A stretch of 64,000 nt of DNA from Haberlea rhodopensis (lineage: Eukaryota > Streptophyta > Magnoliopsida > Lamiales > Gesneriaceae): assembly GCA_907163345.1 (NCBI GenBank), contig CAJQUN010000342.1:558001-622000 (forward strand), in the 5' to 3' direction. The position numbers and the translations under genes were made by a program. This document shows, one piece after another, positions 47,846 to 59,206 of this stretch; the first letter of the stretch is position 1, and each line of letters starts with the position of its first letter. The notes beneath the pieces were generated by a model, which made no database searches, was not told where the DNA came from, and worked only from the letters and a program-made list of their open reading frames with translations.

Positions 47846-50800
47846 TTACTCCCCTACTTATAAGATTTCGTCCTCGAAATCGCATGCATTTACCCAAAAT
47901 GAAACTACACATAAATCATACCAGAAATGGTTCCGGGTAATGCTGCATCATGTGCCGTTCCGTCTCCCACGTAGCCTCCTTGACACCCCGACGATCCCAC
48001 TGAACTTTGACCATCGGTAAAACTTTACTTCTTAGTCTGCGATCCTCACGATCCAGAATTCTGACCGGTCGTTCAACGTAGGATACCCCTGAGTCCAACT
48101 GCACTTCAGTAGACTGTAATACATGAGACGGGTCTGGCTCATACTTCCGTAACATAGAGGCATGGAAAACATCATACATCCCAGATAAAGACGGCGGTAG
48201 AGCCAAACAGTAAGCCAAAGTACTGGTACGCTGCAATACTTCATATGGCCCAACATACCTCGGGGATAACTTTCCCGCATACCAAAACGAACTACACCTC
48301 TGGAGGGTGAGATTTTCAAGAAGACCCTGTCTTCCACTTGGAATTCTAGCGGTCATCGCCGCTTGTTGGCATAGGCTGCTTGCCTATCCTGGGTCACCTT
48401 CATCTTTTGCCGTATCAACTCAATCTTGTCTTACATATCCTTAATCATATCCGGTCATCCGACCGCTTTACTAGTCAAGTCCTCCCAATACAGCGGGACC
48501 TACATCGTCGTCAGTAAAGAGCTTCAAAAGGGGCCATTTGAATGCTCGCCTGATAGTTGTTATTATAGGAGGACTCCATCATTGGCACTGAATCTTGCCA
48601 CGGAGTATCAAACTCCAAAACATATGCCCTCAACATGTCCTCGAGCGTCTGAAGGGTTCGCTCTGTCTGGCCGTCTGACTGAGGGTGATAGGCCGTACTC
48701 AGTCTCACCTCGGTGCCTAAAGCCGTCTAGAGACCCTCCCCGAAATGTGAAGTAAACCGTGGGTCTCTGTCAGACACAATCGAGACTGGAACTCTATGCA
48801 ACCTCACTACATCCCGCACATGTAATTGGCCATCCTTAGGTATGTGAAAGACACATGACAAAGGATGAAGTGAGCTACTTCGTCAGCCTATCCACGATCA
48901 CCAGATCGTATCGAATCCAGAGGCCGCTCTTGGCAAGTGGGTTACAAAGTCCATAAATACATGCTCCCACTTCCATTGGGGGGTACTTCCGAGCTCTTCA
49001 GCTCGTCATAAGGCCTCTGCCTTTCTGCCTTTACCTGCTGGCAGATCAAACATCTTTTGACAAGGCCATAACATCACGCTTCATACGTCTCCACCAGAAT
49101 TAACCACCTAAGTCCTTGTACATCTTCCTTCCTCCTGGGTGCATAGTGAACCGACTACTGTGGCTCGCTCCAACATTCCCTTACGCAACTCTGGTGTATC
49201 TGGGACTACCCATCGGTGGCCCAATCTCAATGAATCATCTTCTGCCACTCTGAACATTGATGGCCGTTCTTGAAGTACTATAGATGACCATCCTTGAACC
49301 TCATCATCCGACCTCTGGCTTTCCTGATAACCTCAAATATGTCTGGCTCGGCCATCAAGATCGACACTCGCACCGGCGATGTGTCCACATCAATATCATA
49401 GCCCGGACGGCAATAAGAAGTCATCATCGCTGATAAACACATAGTGTCCTCAGCAGTACTTTTCACTTCAGGCTCTTATGGTCCGTGTAGATGGTAAACG
49501 ACGTACCATCCAAGTAATGCCTCCAAATTCCAAGGCAAACATAATGGCTGCCATCTCCAAATCGTGGACTGGGTACTTAGCCTCATGTGGTTTCAACCGC
49601 CTCGATGCATAAGCCAGCACAAGCTTATCTCGCATCAACACATAGCCCAAACCTTGAAGTGATGTATTCGTGTACAAGGCAACCTCTTGTCTTCAGAAGG
49701 AATCACCAACCCTGGCACTGTCGTCAGACGATGCTTCAATCCTTGGAAGCTTTTCTCACAAGCTTCGGACCAAAAGAATGGGACTCCTTCCTGAGTCAAC
49801 CGTGCCAGCGGCTTAGCGATCTTGATATAACATGATCCAAGAATACTACACTGCTCGACCAGAACTCGTACTTACTGAGCTTTGCATACAACTGATGATC
49901 CCTAAGGATCTGGAGTACTGTTCTCGAGTGCTTTACATGTTCCTCTTCAGTTCGAGAGTAAATAAGTACATCGTCAATGGAAACTATGACGAACTGATCC
50001 AAACATGGTTGGATCACCCTGTTCATCAGGCTCATAAAATAATTGGGGCATCCGTCACCCCAAAGGGCATGACTAAGAATCCGTAGTGCCCACATAAGGT
50101 CCTGGAAGTTGTCTTCTGTACATCGTCCTCTCAAACTCGAATCTGATGATCCCCGATCTCAGATCGATCTTACTGTAGAGCCTCGTACTCTGCAGCTGAT
50201 CAAACAAATCGTCGATCCCCGGAAGCGGATACTTATTCTTCACTATGGCTTTGTTCAGTTGTCTGAAATCGGTGCACAACTGCAACGAACCATCTTTCTT
50301 TTCGACAAATAGGACTGGTGCATCCCAAGGCGATATGCTAGGGTGTATATAGTCCTTGCCAAGGAGCTCTTGCAACTGAACCTTTAATTCCCTTAACTCC
50401 GCTGGTGCCATCCTAAACGGGCACGAGAAATGGTAGGCGTCCCTGGTAGTAACTTAATCCCAAACTCGACCTCTCTCGTCGGTGGGAATCCGGGAATCTC
50501 TTCCGGAAATGCATCAGGAAACACCGCCACTACGGGCACATCCTCAACCTTTAACTCTTTCCTCTTGCAGTAATAACCACAGTATAGTTGAAATATCCTT
50601 TGTGGTCTCATTCCAATAACTGTGCCATCTTGACAACAGATATTAACGGAATCCTTGAACGGAAATCATCCCCATAGAATGTCCATCGGACTCCCATATC
50701 AGACCTGAATCGGACAGCCCTTGTCTGCAGTCCACAACTGCCTGATACCTGTTCAGAACATCAATGCCTACAAACTGACATCCCCAGAACAATCAAGTCT

Positions 50801-50935
50801 GTCCTCAGTTCTTTATCCTCAAAATAAATGAGGCCGTCTTAACCAATCTGATCAGTTATCAAACTTCTTCCAGCGGGGGTCGAGACTACAAGAGGCGTGG
50901 GCGACGGAGAAGTACATATGTGGTGCCTCTCCACA
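47846..50935 (-). pseudogene. Decayed Tekay-like PR-RT-RH-IN-CHR
   Basis: Minus-strand pol in fragments. Protease start near 50935-50840 (SFVERHHICTSPSPTPLVV). RT at 50411-49800, with an altered YxDD box (SIDDVLIYSRT). RNase H at 49677-49278 (MYTNTSLQGLGYVLM, where the catalytic TDAS is NTS). Integrase at about 49150-48500, ending with TAYHPQSDGQTER. GPY and chromodomain at 48356-47916 (VKVQWDRRGVKEATWE). Many single-base indels shift the frame, so it cannot encode functional pol. Gag and the zinc knuckle are removed by a deletion joining protease to the leader at about 50945. Confidence 0.93.
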
Positions 50936-51165
50936 AAACTTGTTGACATTTGTTGCCATACTGCAACACAAGGGTTAACAACAAGATCCAAAAGCAGTTC
51001 ACATAATACATCGTCAGAGAAGCGAAACATGTTAGTACCACATCATATACTTCATATGCAACTTATGCACAAAACATGTTTAAAAGTAAGCACCTAGCCA
51101 ACTTATTGCTAAGGCTACCCTTCACTCATTCCCGAGTTATCTAACCACTGCTCTGATACCACTAA
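50936..51165 (-). other. Leader and PBS of the gag-less element
   Basis: TTTGTTGCCATACTGCAACA marks the old gag start region, fused to protease by deletion. The exact PBS TGGTATCAGAGC (minus) is at 51150-51161, 4 bases from the LTR end at 51166. Confidence 0.88.
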
Positions 51166-51521
51166 TGTAGGGTCTTCCTACCTTGACATCGTCTTAATCA
51201 CCTATTAGGGACTAAACATGCATTTATAACGTCTTAGGGTTTCAGTTGTAGCTTAGAGCTAGTAAAATTATGGGCCGAGAATGAAATTTTAAAAGCTAAA
51301 ATAATTACATTCACAAAATGAATGTTAAGGCGATAGAATTATTCTACTCCTAGAGTAGATACTATCTAAAAGTTCTTGAATCGTAACTTCTTCCATGCTT
51401 CTCAAAGCTCACTGCCTCAACCCGGCCCTTAATCCATTAGTCCAAAGGTGTACCTACAAAAACAACCCATCATGAGCATATACATCTTTACTTAATAATC
51501 ATAAGGAAATGGCATATAAAT

Positions 51522-53531
51522 TGTAGGGTCTTCCTACCTTAACATCATTTTAATAGCGTATTATGAACTAAACATATATTAGAGACATCTTAGAGTTCTG
51601 GTTGTTATGTGAGCTCAAAGTAATTACAGGCCAAAATGAAAATTCAATAGTTATTTAATTACATTCCCCAAAATGAATGTTAAGGCTAACAAAATCCTGT
51701 ATCTATCTTCTTATGCTCCTTTAGCTCACCATCTCAACCCGACCCTTAGTCTCGATCCAAAAGTGTACCTACAGGAACAACCCATCGTGAGCATGTACAT
51801 CGTTACTTAACATCGTAAATAAATGGCATATAAATAATGCATGGAAATGATTGATAGCATATACTTCCTGTTTAATAGTACTATCCTTCCTTGGTTGTCC
51901 CTGTGTCATAATTACGCGTATAGTCATTAGTTCAAGACATGAATGATTAACATCATATTTCGTATATAAGCTCACATCAATCCATGTTAATTAGAAATGG
52001 GACTATCCGGGTTCTATTATGACAGCGGCACAATTGGCCCCCTCGCTCGACATAACTCATCGTATGATACCCATCGCTACGCCTTGATAGAGGATGTATA
52101 TCTTATTCAGCGGATGATACCCATCGCTACACCTTGATAGCGGATGTACCCCATCGCTCAGCGGATGATACCCATCGCTACACCTTGATAGCGGATGTAC
52201 CCCATCGCTCAGTTATGTGAGCGGCAAGACCTTCCTCGCTTGCCCATAATAGTCACCGGACATTCAACCATTCTAAATAGCATAGTCAAACATGCGTCAT
52301 CATCTTATAAGCATCATCATTTCAAACATTATCATCTTATCATAATTGACATCGTAACATCATATCATCTTCATTTATCACAACTTCATCATCATAAACT
52401 TATTCATCATAATCATCATAATCATCATCATCAATACTTATGCAATTAATGCAAAGTCATAGTTTAGGAATATGTTACCGTTTGATGCCCGTACGTTTCT
52501 TACGTACCTTTTCAAAATATTGTGAAGTTGTAGTACTTTATCTCCTCGAGGTCGTTGGTACCTGGGATGGTTCTACACAACCATACAAATCAATATTAGA
52601 AGCTAAACAATAGCCCAATACCAAAAATTCTATAAAAAACATCATTTTTCAAAATTACACAGCTGGCGATCGATCGCTTCGCTGAGGCGATCGATCGCCT
52701 CAATTTCTTCTTCGCGGCGATCGATCGCGCCAAATGTGGCGATCGATCGCCTATCCTTTGATTTGGCTACTGCCTCTCGGCGATCGGTCGCCTCATTTCA
52801 GGCGATCGATCGCCTGCCCTGTTCTTCGCCCACTGTCCTTAGGCGATCGGTCGCCTCTTTTCAGGCGATCGATCGCCTCGCACAGGTACACGTTTTTCAC
52901 CATTTTTACACCAAAAATTACTTCCCAACTTCCACAACACTTATACCAACAAACTCAAAACACAAAAACACTTTAAACCTTCAATATACATCATAAAACC
53001 ACTAAAAATCCAACATCCTACAAAGAATCACACTAACCCAAACAAACCCATTTCAAACCCTTTTTAAAACCCTTCCAAACTCAATCAACACTTCAAGAAC
53101 ATCAATGAGATATATATATAAACATCATAGGCACTAAATCTTACCAAGAAGTGCAAGAACAAAGCTTTTACAAGGATTTCTTCCCACCCTTAGGTCAAAA
53201 TTCGAAAATGAGGGGAAAAGGGTTTTGGGAGAGTGATTTTGGGGATTTAAGTGTAAAGGGTAAAGTGAGGTGAAATGGTGGGTTAAGTGTTAAATCTTCA
53301 TTTCTTTTAACTTGTACCCCAATAATTAACATGATGTCTATAAAACACATTAACATGATAAGCATTTACAAAATGCAACCAATTAATCCCATATCATCCT
53401 CATAATAAAAATCAACATCCTTAAATCATGTTACTTCTTCATTTCCCACGCATATCTTAATCATCGTAATAAATCATCATATGAGCATAATTAATATTTA
53501 GATTGCCATCAGTTAATTTCGGGGCATCACA
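51522..53531 (-). mobile_element. Solo LTR (copy 2 of the nested LTR), TSD TAAAT
   Basis: 2010 bp with TSD TAAAT at 51517-51521 and 53532-53536. Nearly identical to 43489-45497, which has the same right flank, so both derive from one insertion that was later copied between the host element's LTRs. Confidence 0.95.
52666..52876. repeat. GCGATCGATCGC array, 4 pairs (copy)
   Basis: Same eight positions as 44633-44843 shifted by 8033 bp, same GGTCGC variants. Confidence 0.96.
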
Positions 53532-54915
53532 TAAATAAATGCATGAAAGTAATTGATAACATATACTTCCTGGTTAATCGTATTAATCCTCTTTGGTTGT
53601 CCCTGTTTCATAGTCATGCATAAAATCATTAGTTCTTGCCATAAATGATTAAACATCATACTTCACATATATGCTCACAACAAACTATGTTAATTAGAAA
53701 TGAGACTGTCCGGGTTCCATTATGACAGCGGTATAATTGGCCCCCCTCGCTCGACATAACACATCATATGATACCCATCGCTACACCTTGATAGCGGATG
53801 TATTTCTTTGTTCAGCGGATGATACCCCTCGCTACGCCTTGATAGCGGATGTACCCCCTCGCTTAGCGGATGATACCCATCACTACACCTTGATAGCGGA
53901 TGTACCCCATCGCTCAGCGGATGATACACATCGCTACACTTGATAGCGGATGTACCCCATCGCTCATTTATGTGAGCGGCAAGACCTTCCTCGCTTGCCC
54001 ATAATAACCACCGGACATTCAACCATTCTTAAGAACATAGTTTCATATTCATCATAAACATCATAGCATCTTATAAACATCATCATCTTGTAAACATCAT
54101 TATCATATAAGCATTATCATCTTATAGACATCATCGTCTCATCATAATCGTTATAGTAACGTCTTATCATCATCATTCATCATAACATAATCTTAAGCAT
54201 CTTGTCATCTTTATTCATCATAAAATCATCTTTATTCATCATAACATCATCGTAAGTATCTTATCATCTTGATTCATTATCAAATCATCTTCATCATGGA
54301 CTTACTTATCATAACATCATCTTAAACATCTTATCATTTTTATTCATTATGTACACCATCATGGCATCGTAAATTCTTATGCAATCATAGTATGATCATA
54401 ATATAGGAGTATGGCCTCTTGCCATATGGGCATCTTACCCCGTGGCGTCTTAACACATAATAACATCGTATCCCATCATCATAAACTTACTTATCAAAAT
54501 CATCATCATAAGCTTCATCATCATAATCATCATCATCATAACTTGCTTATCATAATCATCATTATAAACATCATATCATCTTCATTTATCATAACATCAT
54601 CATCATAAACTTGCTTATCATAATCATCATTATAAACATCATATCATCTTCATTTATCATAACATCATCATAAACATCGTAAATACTTATGCAATTAATG
54701 CATAGTCAGAGTTAGGAGTGTGTTACCGTCCGATGCCCGTACGCTTCTTACGTACCTTAATTCCAAAAGTGGAGAAATTGAAGAACTCTATCTTCTCGAT
54801 GTTGTTGGCACCTGGGATGGTTCTACACAACCATACAAATCGATATTAGAAGCTAAACAATAGCCAAATACCAAAAATTCAACAAAAAACATCATTTTCC
54901 AACTTTTACACAGTG

Positions 54916-55125
54916 GCGATCGATCGCTACTTGAGGCGATCGATCGCCTCAAATTTTTCTTCGCGGCGATCGATCGCTTCAAACATGGCGATCGATCGCC
55001 TAACACTTGGATTGGCTACTGCCTCTATGCGATCGGTCGCCTCATTTTAGGCGATCAATCGCCTCCCCTGCGAAAATGGTACTGCCCTATGGCGATCGGT
55101 CGCCTCTTTTCAGGCGATCGATCGC
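54916..55125. repeat. GCGATCGATCGC array, 4 pairs (copy)
   Basis: Same eight positions as 46882-47091 shifted by 8034 bp, same variant copies. Confidence 0.96.
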
Positions 55126-55877
55126 CTCGCACAGAGTCGCGATTTTTCACCATTTTTGTACATTTTTCGAGCTCATCCTCATACCTTACAAAACCAAACT
55201 TTCCTACAACATCAATAACATCATAACTCACTAGAACCCACATAAAACACTTCAAAAAATCATACCCCAACAACATAAAACACATACCCAACCAAACCCA
55301 CATAAATCACTTCAAAATCATCCCATTTCAAAACTAAACATCATAAAAACTTTAGGATTGGTTCCATACCTCTTGAGGATCCAAAATCTTACTAAGATTT
55401 CAACAAATGGAGAGTGTGCAAGGATTTCTCCTCCTCCTCCTTGGCTTGGACGAAAATGGGATGAAAATGATAGGGTTCGGATGAATTTGGGGATTTAAGA
55501 GTGAAAAGGGTAAAGTGAGGGAAGAGAGGGTGTAGTGGGGTGTATGGGTTAATTAAATTGTACCCAAAAATTAACATGATGTATAAAATACCCCAACATG
55601 GTATTTTAAAAGCATTTTACAAAAATGCAACCAACTTCATTAAATCCATACTTTCCTCATAATTAACAATCAACACAATTAAATCATGTTAATACCCCAT
55701 TTTCTATCATGCTAACATGCACCTTGAAACGTAACTCCCCTCCCGGGTCATACCTATCCTGTGACTAAGCATTTCATCATGATAATTAATTTCAACACGT
55801 AAATCAATTATCCACATAACTAATCATATAAACATAATTAATGCCTTAATTGCAATTAATCATTTCGGGGCGTCACA

Positions 55878-57200
55878 GTATGCAATCCATAATGCATAAA
55901 CAAGACCACATATGCATCCACAATGCATAATCAATTCCATTTGTGCAACCATAGTGCATAACCAATTCAAAGCGTAATAAATACGTTTTACCGTCTGATG
56001 CCCGTACGTCTCACTACGTACCTTTGTTCCAAAAGTGGAGATATCGTGGACTTTATCTCCTAAGCTGTGGCCACCTTGGATGGTTCTACACATTCACACA
56101 AATCAATATTAGGAGCCAATAATAGTCCAATATCAAAAATTCCACAAAAATATCAAAAAATACCACATTTTGCCTTTCGCGATCGATCGCCTGTGACGGG
56201 CGATCGATCGCCTGTGACGGGCGATCGATCGCCTGTGACGGGCGATCGATCGCCTGTGACGGGCGATCGATCGCCTGTGACGGGCGATCGATCGCGAGAA
56301 CTTACTGCCCGATTCTCAAATTTTCTGGCTTTGGCGATCGATCGCCAGCCTCGCCGATCGATCGCCCAAGAGTGGCGATCGATCGCCAGACACTCCAAAT
56401 GCGCACTGCCAGCGCCCGATCGATCGCCTGGAACGGGCGATCGATCGCCAGTGTCTGTAACCCGAGAAATCACAATTTTTGCTCCAAAATTCCTCCCATC
56501 AACACCAATACTTATACCAACAAACCCAAAACATAAAAAACACTAAAACCTTCAACAAACACCTTTAAACAACCAAAAATCTAACACCCAACCAAAAACC
56601 ATACCAACCCAAAACAACCCATTTCAAAACCATCCAAAACCATTTCAAACCCAATCCAAACACAATAAAAATGTTATAGGGAGGTATCCATACCTCTTGG
56701 GGACTCCAAATCTCACACTAAATCCCACAAATGAGACTTTTGCCAAGATTTCCCCTCCACTCTAAGCCAAAAAATCGAAAATAGAAGAGGATGAGGGTTT
56801 GGGTGGGTGATTTGGGGGAAAATAGAAAAGTGATGGGTATAGTGGGGGTTGGGGGTATTAAGTGGGTTTGTTTTAATTAAATTGCACTCCCACAATTTCC
56901 ATGGTGTATAAAACACCCCAACATGATATTTTAAAAGCATTTACCAAAATGCATCAAAATCCCAATTAAAATCATGTTTTACCAAATAATTATCAATTAC
57001 CATAATCAAACCATAATAACCCCTAATTTCTCAACATGCATAACATGCACCCCGAAATGCACCAACGGGTCACGCATACCATGTGACTAAGCATTTTACC
57101 AAGATAATTAATTTCAACACATATATTAATTATCACCATAAATAATCACATAAACATAATTAATGCCCAAATTGCAATTAATTATTTCGGGGGTATCACA
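55878..57200 (-). mobile_element. LTR with TSD TATGT, right part
   Basis: Continues the LTR begun at 42062 and ends TCGGGGGTATCACA at 57200, followed by the TSD TATGT. GTACG block at 55989-56025. It carries the longest palindrome array (56179-56448), then the A/C tract and AT-rich U3. Confidence 0.92.
56179..56448. repeat. GCGATCGATCGC array with six perfect 21-bp tandem units
   Basis: Six copies exactly 21 bp apart start at 56179, 56200, 56221, 56242, 56263 and 56284, with identical spacer CTGTGACGG. Further copies start at 56334, 56354, 56375, 56416 and 56437 (20-21 bp apart within clusters). Because 21 is a multiple of three, the frame reads DRSPVTG repeatedly; this is not evidence of a protein. 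Confidence 0.97.
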
Positions 57201-57205
57201 TATGT

Positions 57206-59001
57206 AACCCTTATCAAGGAGTTCTTGCAACTAAACCTTCAACTCCCTTAACTCTGCTGGTGCCATCCTATACGGGGCACGAGAAATGGTAGACGTCCCC
57301 GGTAGTAACTCAATTCCAAACTTGACCTCTCTCGTCGGTGGAAATCCGGGAATCTCTTCCGGAAAGACATCAGGAAACTCCGCCACTACGGGTACATCCT
57401 CAACCTTTAATTCTTCCCTCTTTTCAGTAATATCAACAGCATAGATGAGATATCCTGCATGGCCCCCGTTCCAACAACTGTGCCATCTTGACAGCAGATA
57501 TCACGGGATCTTTGAACGGGAACCATCCCCATAGAATTTCCACTGGACTCCCATATCAGACCTGAATCGGACAGTCCTCTGCCTGCAGTTCACAACTGCC
57601 TGATACTTGTTCAGAACATCAATGCCCCCAATGCAGTCAAAGTCTGACATTCCCAGAACAATCAAATCTGACCTTAGCTCGTTACCCTCAAAATGAATGA
57701 GGCCGTCATAGACAATCCGATCAGTAATCAAACTTCTTCCAGCGGGTGTCGAGACTACAAGAGGCGTGGGCGACGGAGAAGTGCATATGTGGTGCCTTTC
57801 CACAAAACTTGTCGATACAAAAGAGTGTGACGCACCTGTGACTATCAATATAAAGCAAGGTGCATAAATAAAAGACACGTACCCGCTATCACTTCCTCCG
57901 GAGCTGCTGTAGCCTACTCCCTTGTCAAAGCATAAACTTGCCCCTGAGGTGGCCCCATAGGCTGACATCCATACTGCCTCGGTACAAACGGTGGCCTGTG
58001 TTGTACTGCTCTGTCCGCAGGCCTCCCCGTAGAGTTTCTGTTGTCCCTCCCGATTGGGACATTGCCGAGCAAAATGGCCCTTATTGCCACAAACATAACA
58101 ACCGACGCAGTCTTTCATCGAATGTGGTTGCACACAAAGAGAGCACTGGACCTTCACAAATCTGCCTCCCTGAGACTGTCCTCTTCCTGACGGGGCATCA
58201 TTCCTACGGCTTCCTTTCCAACGATTCTCGGGCCTCTTACCACTGAACCTCGAAGCTGATGTGTTCCGCCTTGGTTTGAACTGATCACCCCTCGGCTTCA
58301 AATTATCGGAAGTAGATTTTTGAGGGGTGCTAGAGGTGGCACGGCATCAGGATATGCACTAACTCCCAGTTCGACTAGCTCAGCCGTTGAAAGGGCGTCA
58401 TCAAAGCAAGTAGGGCCATAAGTAATCACCCTGTCATACAGTTCCGGCCTCAAACCTTTCAAGAAGTTCCTCATCTTTGCTTGAGTACTTGCGGCGATAT
58501 GAGGTACATATTCTGAGCAAAGAACAGTAATGAAGAGCATAATCTGACACAGGCATGTTACCTTGCTTAAGGTTAGTAAATTGATCCTCCTTAGCCTGTC
58601 GTGCAGCAGCTGAAAAGTAGCGGGTCAGAAACCGAGTTCTGAACAGTTTCCAATTTATTTCCTGACCCTGAGTCTCTTGCTCTATCACTGTGGTCTTCCA
58701 CCATATCAGCGCCTTCTTGGCCAATTGGAACTCCGCTAGCCTTATCGAGGCTGTCTTAGCACAAGGAGCTGCCACAAATATCTGTTCTATCCTCTCTAAC
58801 CATTCATCGGCCAGTTCCCCTGTCTCAGTTCCTTCGAACATCGGGGGTCGGTATGTCAGAAACTGAGCCAAACTTAGCTCCCCAGGTAGTAACTATTGCT
58901 CAGAGGGTTCTTCGCCCAAGGCTGACAGTGGTAGGGGATTGGTACGCCCAGCACTTTGCATTAACACTCACTGCATCTCCTACTTCCACATTTGCTGCCA
59001 T
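57206..59001 (-). pseudogene. Tekay-like gag-PR-RT start of the 35250-60638 element
   Basis: gag from ATG 59001; core at 58871-58434 (WLERIEQIFVAAPCAKTAS, FQLAKKALIWW). Zinc knuckle at C68, C71, H76 and C81 of the frame starting at 58301. The protease motif reads VTGAS instead of DTGAS (residue 154; GTC where GAC is expected), removing the catalytic aspartate. RT begins near 57270 and runs to the TSD at 57205. Frameshifts lie near 58950, 58480 and 58030, the last two around the gag C-terminus. The rest of RT is at 42061. Confidence 0.93.
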
Positions 59002-59190
59002 GCTGCAAGACAAGGGTTAACAACAGTACCCAAAAGCAGTTCATATAATACATCATTAGAAACCATAACAGTTAGTACAATAGTCATATGCTTCATATGC
59101 AACATATGCACAAAACATGTTTAAAAAGAAGCACCTAGCTAACTTATTGCTAAGGCTACCCTTCACTCATTCCCGGGTTCTCTAACCACT

Positions 59191-59202
59191 GCTCTGATAC
59201 CA
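59191..59202 (-). other. Primer-binding site (tRNA-iMet)
   Basis: Minus strand TGGTATCAGAGC, exact, 4 bases from the LTR end at 59207. Leader 59002-59190 lies between it and gag. Confidence 0.92.
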
Positions 59203-59206
59203 CTAA

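Larger units (their letters stand above)
45498..55877 (-). mobile_element. gag-less Tekay-like element with composite LTRs
   Basis: Remaining 3' LTR part 45503-47845, internal region 47846-51165 and 5' LTR 51166-55877. Both LTRs carry the same nested 2-kb LTR. gag is deleted and pol is riddled with frameshifts, yet the two LTR copies differ by only a few bases where I compared them. The right flank is GTATG in the host LTR; the left flank was lost in the 42834 deletion. Confidence 0.88.
51166..55877 (-). mobile_element. 5' LTR of the gag-less element, with nested LTR
   Basis: Own segments 51166-51521 and 53537-55877. TGTAGGGTCTTCC to CGGGGCGTCACA. The nested LTR 51522-53531 sits in it with a perfect TSD. 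CATCAT tracts at 54050-54680, GTACG block at 54722-54759. Confidence 0.94.

Noticed and set aside
56179..56295. CRISPR array (regular repeats with spacers)
   Set aside because: Repeats are 12 bp, the spacers are identical 9-mers, and the context is a plant LTR.
56067..56546. ORFs on both strands rich in DRS and RRSIA peptides, here and at every palindrome array
   Set aside because: A stop-free palindromic 12-mer opens all six frames and yields DRS, RSIA or AIDR in any of them. Long ORFs are expected by chance; no domain, no consistent start, and frames differ between sister LTRs.
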